Source: Diprion similis (taxonomy: Eukaryota > Arthropoda > Insecta > Hymenoptera > Diprionidae). Taken from it: DNA of 64,000 nt. The number at the start of each line of letters is the position of its first letter. The stretch's first letter is position 1. Of this stretch, positions 13,182 through 26,300 are shown piece after piece. The stretch spans positions 9,307,501 through 9,371,500 of the forward strand of contig NC_060106.1 in NCBI RefSeq assembly GCF_021155765.1, given 5' to 3'. A model generated the notes under the pieces. That model made no database searches. It saw nothing but the letters and a program-made list of their open reading frames with translations, and was not told the DNA's origin. Position numbers and translations under genes: made by a program.

Positions 13182-13651
13182 ATGGCGAGATTTCTTTCCG
13201 TAAGTGCTGCATCAATGTGACATCCGATACAGTCGTTACATAAAAAATCGTGCCTAATTTCCGTTGAAGTTAATTGTAAATAAATAAAACCGTTCATGTT
13301 TCCTCTGCAGTGGATCGTGGGGCTCTTTGCGCTGATTTCCGCTTGCGGAATTGGTGAAATTTTAGCGACTATACCGCAGCCGAAGGCACCAAATTTCCAA
13401 TACTTCGAAAGGTGAGTACCCCCTCCCATAACATTGTCGTCCACTTGGTTGTTTCCGTAATAAGCGTAAATTATTATCAGCGTTTAGTCATTTTAACAAT
13501 CGGAAAGTCAAGTATACCTGTTTTAATTATCAGGCCGAAGTACCGTTATCCGTATTACGACGAAAACGGCCGAGGAAGACTTCTGTACGGGTATGGCGGA
13601 CCAGAACTTTACCAATACAAAACTTACAGCGCTCTCGAAGGGATACACTAG
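13182..13651 (+). CDS. Small secreted protein C (78 aa), tyrosine- and glycine-rich
   Basis: Exons 13182-13199, 13311-13411 and 13534-13651 join in frame. The first encodes only MARFLS before a GTAAGT donor, so the intron splits the signal peptide, which continues WIVGLFALISACGIG. The mature peptide of about 55 residues is rich in Tyr, Pro and Gly, with a central block YPYYDENGRGRLLYGYGGPE and no paired cysteines apart from one in the leader. The GRGRLLYGYG block resembles GRQGRDLIDRLGYG in protein B, and the gene structure matches genes A, B and D, but it lacks the FDPD block, so membership of the same family is an inference. Tyr/Gly-rich secreted peptides are common in cuticle and gland products; I cannot choose between these. 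Confidence 0.75.
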
Positions 13652-15145
13652 CACAGCTAACCACATGTAGCTGGAAAAGATCTACTGACTGACCAACTGA
13701 GCGAATACCTCGGTAAAACAGCACCGATCTAACGATAGTATTTATTTTTTTCATCTTCCAACTCCAAATGGTGGGAGGATTTTCGAAATTATCGTGTACC
13801 AAACAATCTAATGTATCATAGGTGAGAAATAAATTTAGTTTCATTAACTCTGGTAATAGATATTTCTATTAAATACTCGTTTCATGATCTCCGTTTTCGT
13901 CTGTCAAAAGATGCAACAGATTTATTTATTTATTTTTCATTAAATCAACACGTTCAATTTGAGCTAAGGTTTTTTTTGCAGCGACGAAGCTTTGAAATTT
14001 CAGAAATGCTAGTTTCATTGTATGTATATAATACATGCCCATACATGTACATAGATGGCCGCGCGTTACGTGATCCATACGCACTATGTTGGGTTTCCAT
14101 TCTTTGATAGGGCGTGATGAATCAAGGATCGCATTTGACATTTGTGTCACGAACGTATTGGCGGAAGTATCGGTTAAAGAATTGGCTTCCTGTTTATGGA
14201 ACACAGAGTAATTGCGTTTTACTTACGTAAACAGCGCTGCGTTGCCACAGTGACTTTGATTCTACCCTGCATTAACGTGCAGGTTCGTTTCAAATGTGAG
14301 GGAAACATTTTTTTTCCGATGATGCGACTGCGATGGAAAAAGTTCACCTTGTTCAAGCCTTGCAATGCCAGCTTTATCGGATTTGAAATATCCAAATAAT
14401 TACAACGAACACTCGCCTTTCCCCTTTCATCGACTCTTCAAAATTCGTAAATCACTCAAGGCTGTCTCTGCAGTACAACGAAAGCAAATCTGAAATCTAT
14501 CCGAGCTATCACTTGAATTTCATCAAATATGCTAAGTAGAACTACGCAACTATTTGTAAAACCAAAATGAAAACAACTTTCACTTAAAGAAGATGGCGCC
14601 GAAGAATATTGCGATTAAGCTGTATAGTAAATGAAGCATTCGCTATTTCTTTGAGTCAAAATACCATGCCTGTAACAAATAGCACACTTTTCCCCCATAC
14701 TACAAGACCTAAAAATCTATGGTATCAGTCCTGCATGTGAAAATGTCGTTGTATGAGTTTCACGTGACTGCATCTCATCACCGAAGATAGAAGGCAAAGA
14801 CCTTCAATGTCCTCGAATCGGAAGCGAGTATAACGTGCGATTAGAGGTCGCCAAATGAATCGGTGGGGGTAAAACAAAGTCTTCCACTTCCAATTCTATC
14901 CGTGAGAAACCGTCGTCATAAGTTACAGAGGCGTAAGCTGAGTGAAGAAGATCGAAGAAGCGTAAGAGATTCCTGAAGCTGCTGAAGCAGAGTGTTCAAG
15001 AACCATGTTACGTTGCCTTTGACTTTCTCTTAAACTTACTTTCTTTTTGTACACCGATCCTATCGCAGCGACTGTGGAACCTGTAGGTTACTGTCATAAC
15101 GCAACACCCGTCACATCTTCCGAGATCTTCGTAGTGCTTGGCATC
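13652..15145. other. Intergenic DNA between secreted protein genes C and D
   Basis: The 3' UTR of gene C (AATAAA-like sequence near 13828) and the upstream region of gene D. Open frames at 13926-14204 and 14196-14399 are not convincing. No repeats of note were seen. Confidence 0.5.
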
Positions 15146-16296
15146 ATGCGGTCGTCAATAATTTCCGTACGTAAGTTGGCGTTATATTTTGATCGTAAGC
15201 TTTTTAAGACGGTGTTGTTACACCTTGAACTTAGTGTCCTCGGTGAACTGTAGCCTCTTACTATGAGTTTGTATAGCGCAACTCAATTCCAGAAATCGAT
15301 TGACGGTTTTGAGTGTAATCAATATCACATAAATATTGTCATTTGTAAGATGTCAATTCTCGCAGTCAGATATAGGCAGAGCAAATACGACGGTCAAGGA
15401 AAAATCGTACAAATATACAATGAGTATCTAAAGGAGTGTTGAAGATGAGTAACTTGGTCTAGCTGATAATTTCTTTTTCACTTGTTAAAACGTTTAATTC
15501 GTAATATAGAGCAGCAGCTGAATCTTATTTGCAGTGAAACAACCGATTTCACCAAGAGAGTTTCTGCCAATAAAAATCGTGCGTTTATTCGGTTTTTAGA
15601 TTATTCTCAATTCGGAAAAGGTGGTAAGCTACTGTAATAAAATTGATACCTAATCGTTTTACAAAAAGACTCGAACAACTAACCCGGTACATTTAAGCGT
15701 GCAGTCCATATCCATGTAGGTATGATGCGAATCAATTGTACAGAATCAAAATTATAAGCTATATCGAAACTAAAGCTTCCGTATAACTTTCAAATATGGT
15801 CAACCATGTGAAACAGGCTTGAAATGAAGAAAGAAAAATTATAATCAAGTCCAACTGGATAAAGCTATTACGGGCATGTGTGTCACCAGATAAAACCCAT
15901 GTGTAATAAAATAAATCCCACCCACGCACCATATATTCGGGCACATATTCGTGATTGGTATTGCATTTCATATCGTAGATCAGCCTGGTTTGCGCAATCG
16001 GCGCACTGGCAACCCCCGTCGCCTCCAGACCTCCGAAGGCGTTGCAGCAGCACGAGGATTCGCAGAACGCAAACTTCTTACTCGACAGCAACGCGATCCC
16101 TTCAACGATTAGCGAACACTTGATGGGTTTCTTTTCAACGTTAACACCCGGCATATTGAGAAGCATATTAAATAGCGGACGGTGGGCCGAGGAGACGCCG
16201 TACGAATTTCAGCCAGACCCTGATGTTAAAACCCAAACTCAGGGCTACCAAGGATTGTATAACGAATTCCTCGAATCGAGGAAGAGACGGCTATAA
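15146..16296 (+). CDS. Small secreted protein D (112 aa), same group as A and B
   Basis: Two exons, 15146-15166 and 15979-16296, join at a phase-0 intron. The first encodes MRSSIIS and ends at a GTACGT donor. The second completes a clear signal peptide (ISLVCAIGALATPVAS) with likely cleavage before RPPKAL. The mature part has a Gln/Asp/Asn-rich segment, a helix-like LMGFFSTLTPGILRSILN and the block YEFQPDPDVK, which matches the FDPD block of proteins A and B, then a basic C-terminus ESRKRRL that could be a processing or heparin-like binding tail. The first exon lies about 800 bases upstream and was chosen because it gives a normal signal peptide in frame. No function is known to me. Confidence 0.65.
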
Positions 16297-18323
16297 TTGC
16301 AGAGTTATTAATGCACACGGAGTGTGAGGAGGACTTGTTTGGTTTTGAAATATAGCTGTAAGACATTCCTTGCATACTGATCAGCTGTCTGCGGTTCAGT
16401 TTCAGGAAAAATAACATTACAAATAAAGAAAATCCCACCAGAGTTAATTGATAGTGTTATAGTAATACTGACTCGTTGCGGTGAATTAATTCTGAATGTT
16501 TTAGGCATATTTTTTATCTGATTAATACCTCAACCTGATTAATCCTGATGGAGTGGAATGACTGAAGCCGCCAATCTAATGCATATAATTACGTAAAAAG
16601 TAGTTAAAAAACCGTATCACACCAATTAAAATATGTGCTTGATTCACACATTCGTAATCGGGGCTCAGCAGTATTTCGTAAATATTATTATAACGCTGTA
16701 ATGATCAAGGTTTATAGATCGAGTTTGAATTTGAGATGAACGATTTGATGACTTAGACCCAACGCACAATTGGAGCCAAAATCCGGCCGCAATGAGCTAT
16801 TTCTGTACATTCTACTACCATTAAGTATCAAACGGTTCATTTGCATAGGAATGCAAACTTTCTATATTGATATTTCACAATTACTAACGATAAGTATTAG
16901 AGAGTAAGAAATAATATAAGCATGTATATATACACAATAACGAAAAGCTTGATTAATAAACCGCAATTTTATTTACATTAAGCCCAGAAAAACAGCGCCG
17001 TAAGAAATGAATAGTATAAATCTTTATCTGTAGTAACTACAAGCGTTCTGACACTGGTTAATATTAAAATGACAGAACCGGTTTAAACTAATTGTGTTTT
17101 TTCTTCCTCAATCGCCTTGAAGCAAAATAACTTGCTCGGAGATGCTCGGGGGCTACGTAGGAACGAATGACCCGAAAGTAAAACGGCAAATACAAGATAT
17201 AATTGTACAAAGCTCATCGCCATGTACGCGCACCTGTAATATGAGAATAAAATTAAACTAAACTAGCGATATAGTAGTATATATACGCAATGTATCGTAA
17301 TAGGAGAATAATGCTCAGCGGAAGAACGTTGTGAGTTCCGTCGCATGAATTATTTAAAAGCATCACGTTGCATGTGCAGTAGACGATCAATAAACGTCAG
17401 AAACAGGCTGCAGAATATTACGTAATGGTGTGCAGAGTAAATATCTACGCTCTGTGCAAAGCACCCCGGAGGTATAACAATAAATGCATACGATAAACGA
17501 AACACCAACTCGTTAGCATTAACTCAGCGATGAACTTGTGAAATAAAATAAATTTACCAAAGTCAAGTCTTGCTATTCGTACGTTTCATTTTCTTTTCTA
17601 TCAACAATACATTAAAATGAAATTGCGCAAGAATGTTACCAGGTGAAGTATTAGTGTAACCATTTTCCTAATTAACGTATATATTACAGTCACTACTAAT
17701 CGATGTTTCAACACTTAACAACACCTCTATATACGGATAATTTCCTCATAATAGGCTAATGTTCTTCCGTTATAGTAAGTACGTGATTTTGAAAAGACAA
17801 AAAACACTGACGATAAGTTATGGAGAATTCGAGTAAGCCAGCTGATAAATATTTGTCAAACCAAGAAGAGTTTGGCGACTAATTGAGCCTTTCAATAATA
17901 ACCGATTTTCCACAATTGTTGTATAAAAGTATTCTAATCCGGTGCGATGTTAGAGATAAACAAACGTATCATTGAAACGACGAGTCTATGTTTTCCAATG
18001 AAATACGAAGACATGCGTAATGTAATACCATGTATGATATGGGAAAAATATGTCATATAATGATCTGAGAATTGCGCAGGTATTGCACGTGAGGAAGTAC
18101 GCGACATGTCCAGGCCATTCGTTCAGGTTCATAAACATCACTCATCAGGGTTAGAGACCGAACAATGCAACCGATCCAAGGCTGCGTTCGTTTTATATTT
18201 CATTAACGTCGAGTAGCCAAAATAGACCGGACTCCGATTCACGGAGATACGGGTATACGGCAAGGTTGGTCCTCATCTCGTCACGACGGAATAACCGAGG
18301 ACGGGCTAACGGGGGGGCAGAGA
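16297..18323. other. AT-rich intergenic DNA
   Basis: No supported gene. On the minus strand, an open stretch at about 17370-17535 and another at about 17095-17235 behind an acceptor-like site have hydrophobic, membrane-like translations, but I could not join them in one frame with a good donor. They are noted as a weak lead only. Confidence 0.4.
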
Positions 18324-18357
18324 TTAAATACTCCCACGGAGCTGCCGAGCTCTCAGT
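18324..18357 (+). promoter_or_regulatory. Core promoter of the VWC-repeat gene (TATA-like box plus initiator)
   Basis: A TTAAATA box at about 18324-18330 lies 31 bases before the A of an arthropod-type initiator TCAGT at 18353-18357. This spacing is what a TATA/Inr core promoter should have. Transcription would start about 92 bases before the start codon at 18447. Confidence 0.55.
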
Positions 18358-18446
18358 ATCTACATACGCCGTCTCCTTTGCAGATTACTGCAGTTCCGAC
18401 TCGTCGACAACATCAAACTACAGGGCAATCCAATAAGAGCCGTGAT

Positions 18447-21400
18447 ATGCAGATACCACGTAAATTGTTCTCGCCAAATTTGGCAGTACTGGTGCTCATG
18501 TTGAGCGGTGGAATCGTTGCACTTCCGACCGAAGCAGGTAAGGTTTGAACCTCGCACGAAAACTCTTTACACATATCGATATCGTAGGTACTAATCCAAC
18601 AGTGCCGGTCTTTCATGGAATAATACGAAAAGTTTGACAGCTTTTTTTCAAACAAAAGGGATCGGTTAATGAAACCGTCAAGATTACCGCAGATACGATT
18701 GTAGTTGAGATAATTGCGTAGGGTTCCGTAACTTTGTAATGCAATCGTGTGGCGAACTCGCAGCAGAAGTTTTCCCAAAGTTTTTCAGAAAAGAATAGTA
18801 ATTTTTTCAACGAACATTCGATTCCGATCTGCTTAACGAATTCATTCTTTTGTACAAATATTTTTTAAAAGAAAAAAATAACACTTAATACCTTTTATAA
18901 TTGTAATTTGACAACTAAATCGGATTTCAAAATACTTTCAACGGTTAATTTCACACCGTGCAGTTGCTGATACTTAAAAATTTGATATCTGTAATTTGAC
19001 GTGGTATACGGAGAGAAGAGAAGGAACAGATTTTATCGAAAACTGCAGCAAAAGAGGGACAAATAAAAGTTTTTGGTAAAAAAAAAAAAAATTGTTATAA
19101 AAGTTGATTATATTTTTACTATAAATGTAGCACAGACTTTACTCTGCACACAACAGTCTTCACTGTTTCTAAAGTATAAAATCCTGCATTTTACGAAGTA
19201 TATTTTATCAAAAAACTTGGTGTGTACCATTTTTATGCAGTTTTGAGTAAACTCTGCTCTTTTATTCTCTCTGTGTAGTCTATATCATGTGGCATGCTAA
19301 ATAGTAGGATGCATGCCAATTTTTTCACGAAATTTTTTGATATTATCAATTTCACTGGCAACTGGCCTGCATCCTGGTAGAAATGGAAGATGTATAAACT
19401 ATTTTTACAGTAAAAAATAGCCATACGTTCCTGATCGCACCAGGCAATGAATATGTTAAGAAGTTAATCACTGGTGTGAAGAATAACTTAATATGAAACC
19501 GATACGAGCACAACTGTATGACTCATGTATTATGCATTATATCCGAGATTATATCACGGCCACAAGAATCGAGTGAGAAAGATTGCGCAGCGTATGTCGC
19601 GAAAAGAAGCAAACACGCAGAAACGTTGATTGAAATCCGCAGGCGACCCGCATTAGGACAGCGTCAATCAGCTTTCTCGGTTTTACCTGCACACCGACAA
19701 CGATCACGCTAACAATGTCAATGACAACTGCTCTTACGCCACGATTCATAATCCGCAAAAATTAGCATTTTAGAGTTCGTTTGAGGTGCTTCGCGCGGTC
19801 TCCTCAACCTCGGATTATCATAACTGTTTGTCTAACCGAAGAAAAGTATAAAATTGCAAAAGATTTCTTCGTACGCAAACAAGCGTTTGTATTTATATAT
19901 TTACTCATCTTTCTGGTTGAAGGCGATAACGAAACAATTTCTGTAAACGCGACTTCGATGGAAGCTCCTTGTCCCGGAATACCGAGGAGCTATTACGATC
20001 AACTGGGCTGCACACCAGTGTTCAAAAAACCCGAGGACAGATGCCCCGTTCGTTATACATGCGGTAAGCGTCCCAGGATCAGTTCATTGTTTTGTTTATT
20101 TTTATTTTTTTCAAATTTCGAGGTTATTCATTCATTGACTTTTCGCGTTCCATAGATGATTTCGAGCAAAGCGATGTGGAGAAGTGCTTCTTCCGCGGGA
20201 AATCCGTGGCACCTGGTACCAGCATCGATACCGGAAACCCCTGCGACATTGCCTGCTCTTGTCACCTGCAGGAACTTGCTCCTGAATACAATCTCACAAA
20301 GTTGGTAACACTTGTTGAACGACAGATTCTTTTCATAAGTCAGCTTGACTTGGTGAGGATTGATTCGCTAATCAAGGATCCTTCGATTTCAGAATGGCCG
20401 TCGTTAATTGCGCAATTGTCGATTGTCCGCTAGAGATGATGTCCAATTACGACGAAGACGGAAATCTAAGGCCATGCGTGCCGAAAAAAAGTCACGACGA
20501 ATGCTGCGCCAGCGAAACTGTCTGCTGTTGGTAACATTTTGTATTAGCGTAGTCATTTTTCTGTGATTTTTAATCTAATTGCAAGATCTATGATCATGAT
20601 TTTGATTAAAAAGTGGCAATGAATGGTGAAGTTTTTCACTCAGATCAAACGTAATTACTTGAAATCGGAGTGAAAAGTGCTCTACTTGCATGTATCATTT
20701 GATCACAGTAATTGGCATTAACGTTTCATTTTGAGCAACGAAAAAGTCAATGATTAGTCGTCGATATATATTGGAATTTAGGTATTTCATTCAAACACAA
20801 ATCGAAAATCTCAAATTCTGTAAATTAACTGTATTCAGTCGCTGACGCCGAAGACGAGGTTGATGACAATACAGCAAAAGAATCCGTGGCAGAAGGGAAA
20901 GAGATTAATGTAGTAAATACGACGGCGAAAGTGCCGACGAAGTTGGCAAAATGCGTAACTGCCGACAACAGAACTTACGTGGAAGGCCAAGAATTTTATT
21001 TAGATGACCTGCCGTGTAAAGTCTGCATCTGTCAGCCCGGGTACACAGGTTCGTTCAACCGTTTATAAATCGCTTGCAAATTTTTTCGCAACTACTTTAC
21101 AATTCGAACGCGATGACACTTTTTCGCAAGAATAATTGTCGACTATCCACTTGACTTTTTCGTTATCAGCCGGAGAGTCTGGAGAACCATGGTGCCAGGA
21201 TGTTCGTTGCAGAACCGTCTTAGAACATACGAGGGATATTCGACAAGGATGTGTTCCTCTCTACTACGGCAACACAGGCTGCTGCCCCTTCGGTTTCCAC
21301 TGCCGTAAGATTATATTCACTTTTTCATAGACATTGTGTGAACGACATTGATTATCAGTGTACTAACGATTTTTTAATCATCACCCATCCAGCGAATGAA

Positions 21401-21678
21401 AACGACACGGTGACATCGGATGTACTCGTGAAAATCGCGCTGAATCCAGGTATATTATTTTTTACACCTAAACACACGATTTAGAAATTGAATCAACAAT
21501 CAGCTTGATAATCTGGATTTTTTTTCTCCTTACAGACGAGACTTGTAAATTTGGAGAGTTGAACCTGAGGGTTGGTGACCGAGTCACGCCCAGGGAATCG
21601 GAAAAATGTATAGAATGCAAGTGCCAGGTTCCGCCCTACGTGACATGCCTTCGGAAAACGTACGAAGAGTGCAGCTAG
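18447..21678 (+). CDS. Secreted cysteine-rich protein with VWC-like repeats (351 aa)
   Basis: Eight exons join in phase: 18447-18537, 19923-20063, 20156-20300, 20393-20526, 20839-21048, 21170-21304, 21393-21449 and 21536-21678. The N-terminus is a signal peptide (hydrophobic LAVLVLMLSGGIVA). The rest holds three cysteine-rich blocks with von Willebrand C-like patterns: CxxxCxC near the ends of exons 3, 5 and 8 (CDIACSC, CKVCIC, CIECKC), WCQDVRC and paired CC in exons 4 and 6 (DECC, GCCPFGFHC). An acidic linker (about residues 175-200) separates blocks one and two. Such proteins act outside the cell, often binding growth factors or microbial surfaces; no function is assigned. Two consecutive donors (20301 and 20527) are the unusual GTTGGTAACA, where only the first GT keeps the frame. 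Neighbouring oskar is tail-to-tail with it. Confidence 0.85.
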
Positions 21679-23341
21679 ACTGGAAATATTTAAAAATATC
21701 AATTAACGTCCGAGGCTGACCAGCCAAATTAATCTGGCTAGTATGGAAAATGAGAAAATCTAATCTACGAACCACCGGTACATAGAAAAGGAACAAGTAT
21801 TACCATTGGAGGATAGCCAAAGAAATATTTCAGCCATCATTATTTTATCTGACGTCTTTCGTCATTTTTGCCTTTGGTACAAAAAAAAAAAAAAAAAAAA
21901 ATTGTGCAAAATAAGAATGATTTTTGATATGTAAGTGTTTTTACGTGTACAGTGTAAACTCATTTATAATATGACATACAAACGAGGACATTCATGGTAT
22001 TTGAGAATCTGTTACGAATGATTGTAATCCGTTGTGCATTAGGCGAATGAGAAAATATAAGAAATTAAGTAAAAGAAAAATAAAAGTGTTATTGATTAAT
22101 TTACACCGACTGCTTTAATAGCGATACTTACAAGCTATTTACACGAATGGATTTACAGATTCATATTAGACATAGTATACCTACGTGCTATAATTTCTTA
22201 ATTTCACGACCGCTGTATACAACCAATCGTTGGGTATGTAATCGTATTTTATATAATAGATTGATGCACAGCACCAACTAATCGCATCTATATCGATGCC
22301 GCGTACGCTGCAGAAATACTTATTTTATGTAGATGATAAATGATCAGATATCAATATTTGGATAAATAGCGTAAATAAATATTACACACTAACGCATATT
22401 TTTCAATTAAAATTAAAATTATTCTCGTTAATAAATTTGACTTCCCGTCTATCACAGCCGCAATGTTTCTTTGATTTTGCAGAATAAAAAATGAGTAAAA
22501 AATTTATGAGCATGTTTTGTTTTGTGCTGCGAAATGTCGGAAGTTACAGGCAAGCAAAGTTTTCTTTTCATAATCATAACGTTATTCCGAAATGGTTACG
22601 TCAGTTTTTTCACTGTTACACCCATGATTTATTGTGAGCTACTGATTTTCAAAGTTGGGTTCGGTTTACTATGAATTCACTATGAATGTTAGTAATGTCA
22701 CAGTTAACATTACCATGTAGATGGAATATTTACCACAAAACCGTGCTGCCTTCCACATGGAGATACATACATGATGCCTATGTACGGGGGAAAAACGTTT
22801 TCAATGAACTTGTATTATTTGGTACAGCTTATTGAAACTTCTGGATGAGAAAAGTATGAAACTGATTAGCAGCTTTCAACAAAGTTAATCAACTTCATAA
22901 ACTTGATATCCGGGGACGAACTTGTGCGGACGATAAAAATAAATTTTTATAACTTTTGGCTTAGTACTATCAGAATGTACAAAGACAAAAGAAATGTAAA
23001 GCAAATTTTTAATTTCTCCCTCCATGCATATGGACACAGCAGCTCCTCAGGTGAGAGGTAATAAGATTTTGCGGCAAAAAATTTGATCTTCCTGTTGGAG
23101 TAAATACTCCTTTACAATAACAAGCTTTAATCAAACCACTTGAAAATAACAATGATCATGATATAAAGCGGTCGAAAACTTTCTCTCCCTGTGACTCGCC
23201 AACACGTGATGAATGTATAAATACTTCTATGAGTATAAAAATGGATATTAAAATGTCGAAACTTCACTAAAGTCCAAGACGTCGGATGTAGAAACGACTC
23301 TGCAGCCCGGAAAGCCACACGTAGTATAAAGGCACATGAAC
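21679..23341. other. Tail-to-tail 3' regions of the VWC gene and oskar
   Basis: No coding region. A run of about 19-20 A bases lies near 21880-21900. AATAAA-like signals for the plus-strand gene occur near 22075. The right part (to 23341) should hold the oskar 3' UTR, which in other insects carries the RNA-localisation and translation-control elements; I cannot identify such elements by eye. Confidence 0.45.
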
Positions 23342-26300
23342 TCACTGCTTCTCAAGCATTGAGATCGCCAGGCGGCGTCCTTTTGTATTCCATAAAACAT
23401 GAGGATACCGACATCCGGATACCATTCTCGCGTCTCTGTGTTAGAGGAAAAAGCAGAAGAAAATGAAAATAAAAACTGAAATATTAGTTACAGAAAAAAA
23501 AAATCAAACTATAATCCATAAACGCAGCTTGCAGAAAGTATATAAAAAGTATAAAAAGCATGAAAATAGAAAAAGACAATACTGCCGACACTAACATTTG
23601 AAAGTAGTCGTAAAGGGTGCGGTAATTTCCGTCGGTAAATTTGGAGAAGACATCGATCACGTTATAATGACGAATGTACGAGTCATCGGGACTGTAATGG
23701 CTGTGCAATTTGATCCAGTTGTTGAATGAGTAGAGCACGGATAACTTGCTCAGGTTACATCTTACGGAATAATTGGCCAATGGTGGAATAGTGCAGAGCG
23801 TAACCTCAGTCAAATTAAACCTGTCCCTGCACAGATCTAATAGTCTCTTCATATTCAGAACCATTATTTCTAGGCTGTGGCCCTGCGTAATTTTTCGATA
23901 ATTCAGTCATGTATGTATGATATAATTCTGAAAAATGTCTTTTTTTAGGTCACGATAATAATAATGTCACAGATTTTAACAAAAAAAAGTCTGTCAGAGA
24001 TTCGAATCTACGAGTCGTGCATTCAACAACATATTTAAAGAAAAAGGGAAAAGAACGGGGACGTGTTCAACGCTTCGGAGATTTTACTATACGATATAAC
24101 GACCCTATTGCCCACGTAATTTCTACCCCGTAATAAAACCTAATAAACATTAGCAGAAAGAATTACTACGAATTACGACCCAGCCTACCGGTAGTCGACG
24201 CCCCATTGTACAGATATATATTCAATATAATAATCTTTTCTGTAAGATATTTGTGTGGGCCATCCTCTCTGGAAAAAATCCATTGTTTTTTATCTAACAC
24301 AATAAAAGGGGGAGAAGATTTCTCGCGTTTAATTTATGAACGGTCTCTGCGATGAACAGAAGAAGGTACAAACTGCACGTGTGTTACTGCGAAAAATAAA
24401 TAAATAGAAAATGGCATACTCGGAATACGTCCACAGCACCGAGCATAATCGTAATCTTGCTGGATAAGAACTGCGTTTTCTCGAGTCTCCGACGACAGTC
24501 GTTGATGGTTTGACCGGAAATACATAATCCGCACTCAATCCCGCCTCCGACTGTTAACAGATCGATGCCAAATACAATTGCAATTCTAAACGGTACAATT
24601 TTCATTGTTATATCATTTCATTATCGGTCTCGAATGGCGATTACCTTCTGGCTTCCATGGTGGTGCTCCGAAATTTTTTATTGCCAGTTGTAGAAAAAAA
24701 TCGTCACCAATCAATTGTTGACCATGAATAAGCGGTTCTAATAGAATTTCCTATGAAAATATCGGAGACACAACGTTAAAGGATATATGGTGAAAAAAAA
24801 AAACGTTTCATTACGTAACAAAAAAAATTAAACGATCCCTGAGTACAATCAGGCGACCGATGTGATCGGATTAATATTTATTCGCAAGAGCTCCGATAAG
24901 CGTCAAGTTTTTCAGGCAACTGAAATATAAGCAATGGTAATAACCATATCAAAAACTGTAGAATTTGAAAAGTAATGCAATATTTTAGAAACTCACCTTT
25001 GTCCAAAGTAACGGACCTCAATCCAAAGAGAATAGCAATTGAAAATTAGGCACGCTATTCAACCGGAAGATCAATTCAATCACAAAACCCATTGACAAGT
25101 CACGATTCTTACTTATTGTTATTTATTGTTAATCACCGGTACACCAACAATCAATAACATCTCTATTACATGATGTACTGACGCGTGGTTTATATATGGA
25201 AAATAAAGTACGTAGTATTATATAAAACATTGTAAACAGAATGATATACATAAAATCTCTATTTGTAGATTTTACAAAAGAATAGAAATCCCTTAAGATA
25301 CCAGTTTCTGGGATAACACGAGCTTTCCACAAATAAGCATATGATTGAAATCGACTACACCTGCAAATATTCTTAGTAATACAGATATAGAAGTGAACTG
25401 ATCTGCTCCAGTGCAGACAGATAACGATGCTTAGAAATTCAAAAACTAAAAGTAAAAACGTTCCGTGTTTCATCATGACCACGGCCATCGCGTATGATTG
25501 TTGTTCATCGTTTCTGATTCATGACTATCCTGTATATTCTTTACACTAATTCAAATTAGTTTGATATGAGCTGTCGAACATTTGACGATGCTAGACGCTC
25601 TGTGATGTGATGTGATGTTACAGTGTTTTTCAAATTTCAAAATTTACAATTTGCATTTTGTTTTACGCAGCACTGCATAATTGACCATGGAAACTTCATA
25701 TTTGCGGAACATATTAAAAGTAGTGTTACGAAGAGTAACGCAACTAATAGTTCAACAACCATAGTATGGAAATTGTTATTATAAATTGGAAGAAATCAAT
25801 TAACACCAGACAAGGCATAATTCATTAATATTCGCTGTGTTATTTTACTGTAACGAAGCACTTGCAACGATTTCCCGAGATGCTATCAACTCTTTGATTT
25901 ACGAGAAAGCTTACAAATTCAAAGTTACGATTTTTCAAAGACTGTGTGATTTGCCACTGAAGTGTGCCCAGCATCGTAACAGCTCGTTAAACTAACTTGA
26001 ATTAAAAAATTGATAAAAATTTGCATACTACATTTCTGATCAAAGCTTTCGAATTTCTAAGAATCACTTTTCCAAGATTTTTACCCAAATTTACTTATTT
26101 CACCGGCATATAGTGCATCAAGCGTTGTACGTCAAATTAATGCTTCTTGCATAGCATCGTCCGAATATTGAATTATCAAAAACAAATAAAAATACACAAT
26201 ATAACAAAATCAGTCATATCACCGAATATTCCTATGACACTTAAAATAATTAAAGATTATCAACCAAATTTCTATAAAAAATATGTAACTTAGTGATATA

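Noticed and set aside
23484-23595. A hydrophobic membrane-like tail on the OSK-domain exon
   Set aside because: It arises by reading through the donor GTTAGT at 23595. Splicing there to 23435 restores the conserved end of the OSK domain, so the tail is intron.
25366-25488. A start codon and hydrophobic frame between the two oskar domains
   Set aside because: It could suggest a separate membrane protein, but it ends in a splice-like site within oskar intron sequence, has no partner exons and does not match any family.
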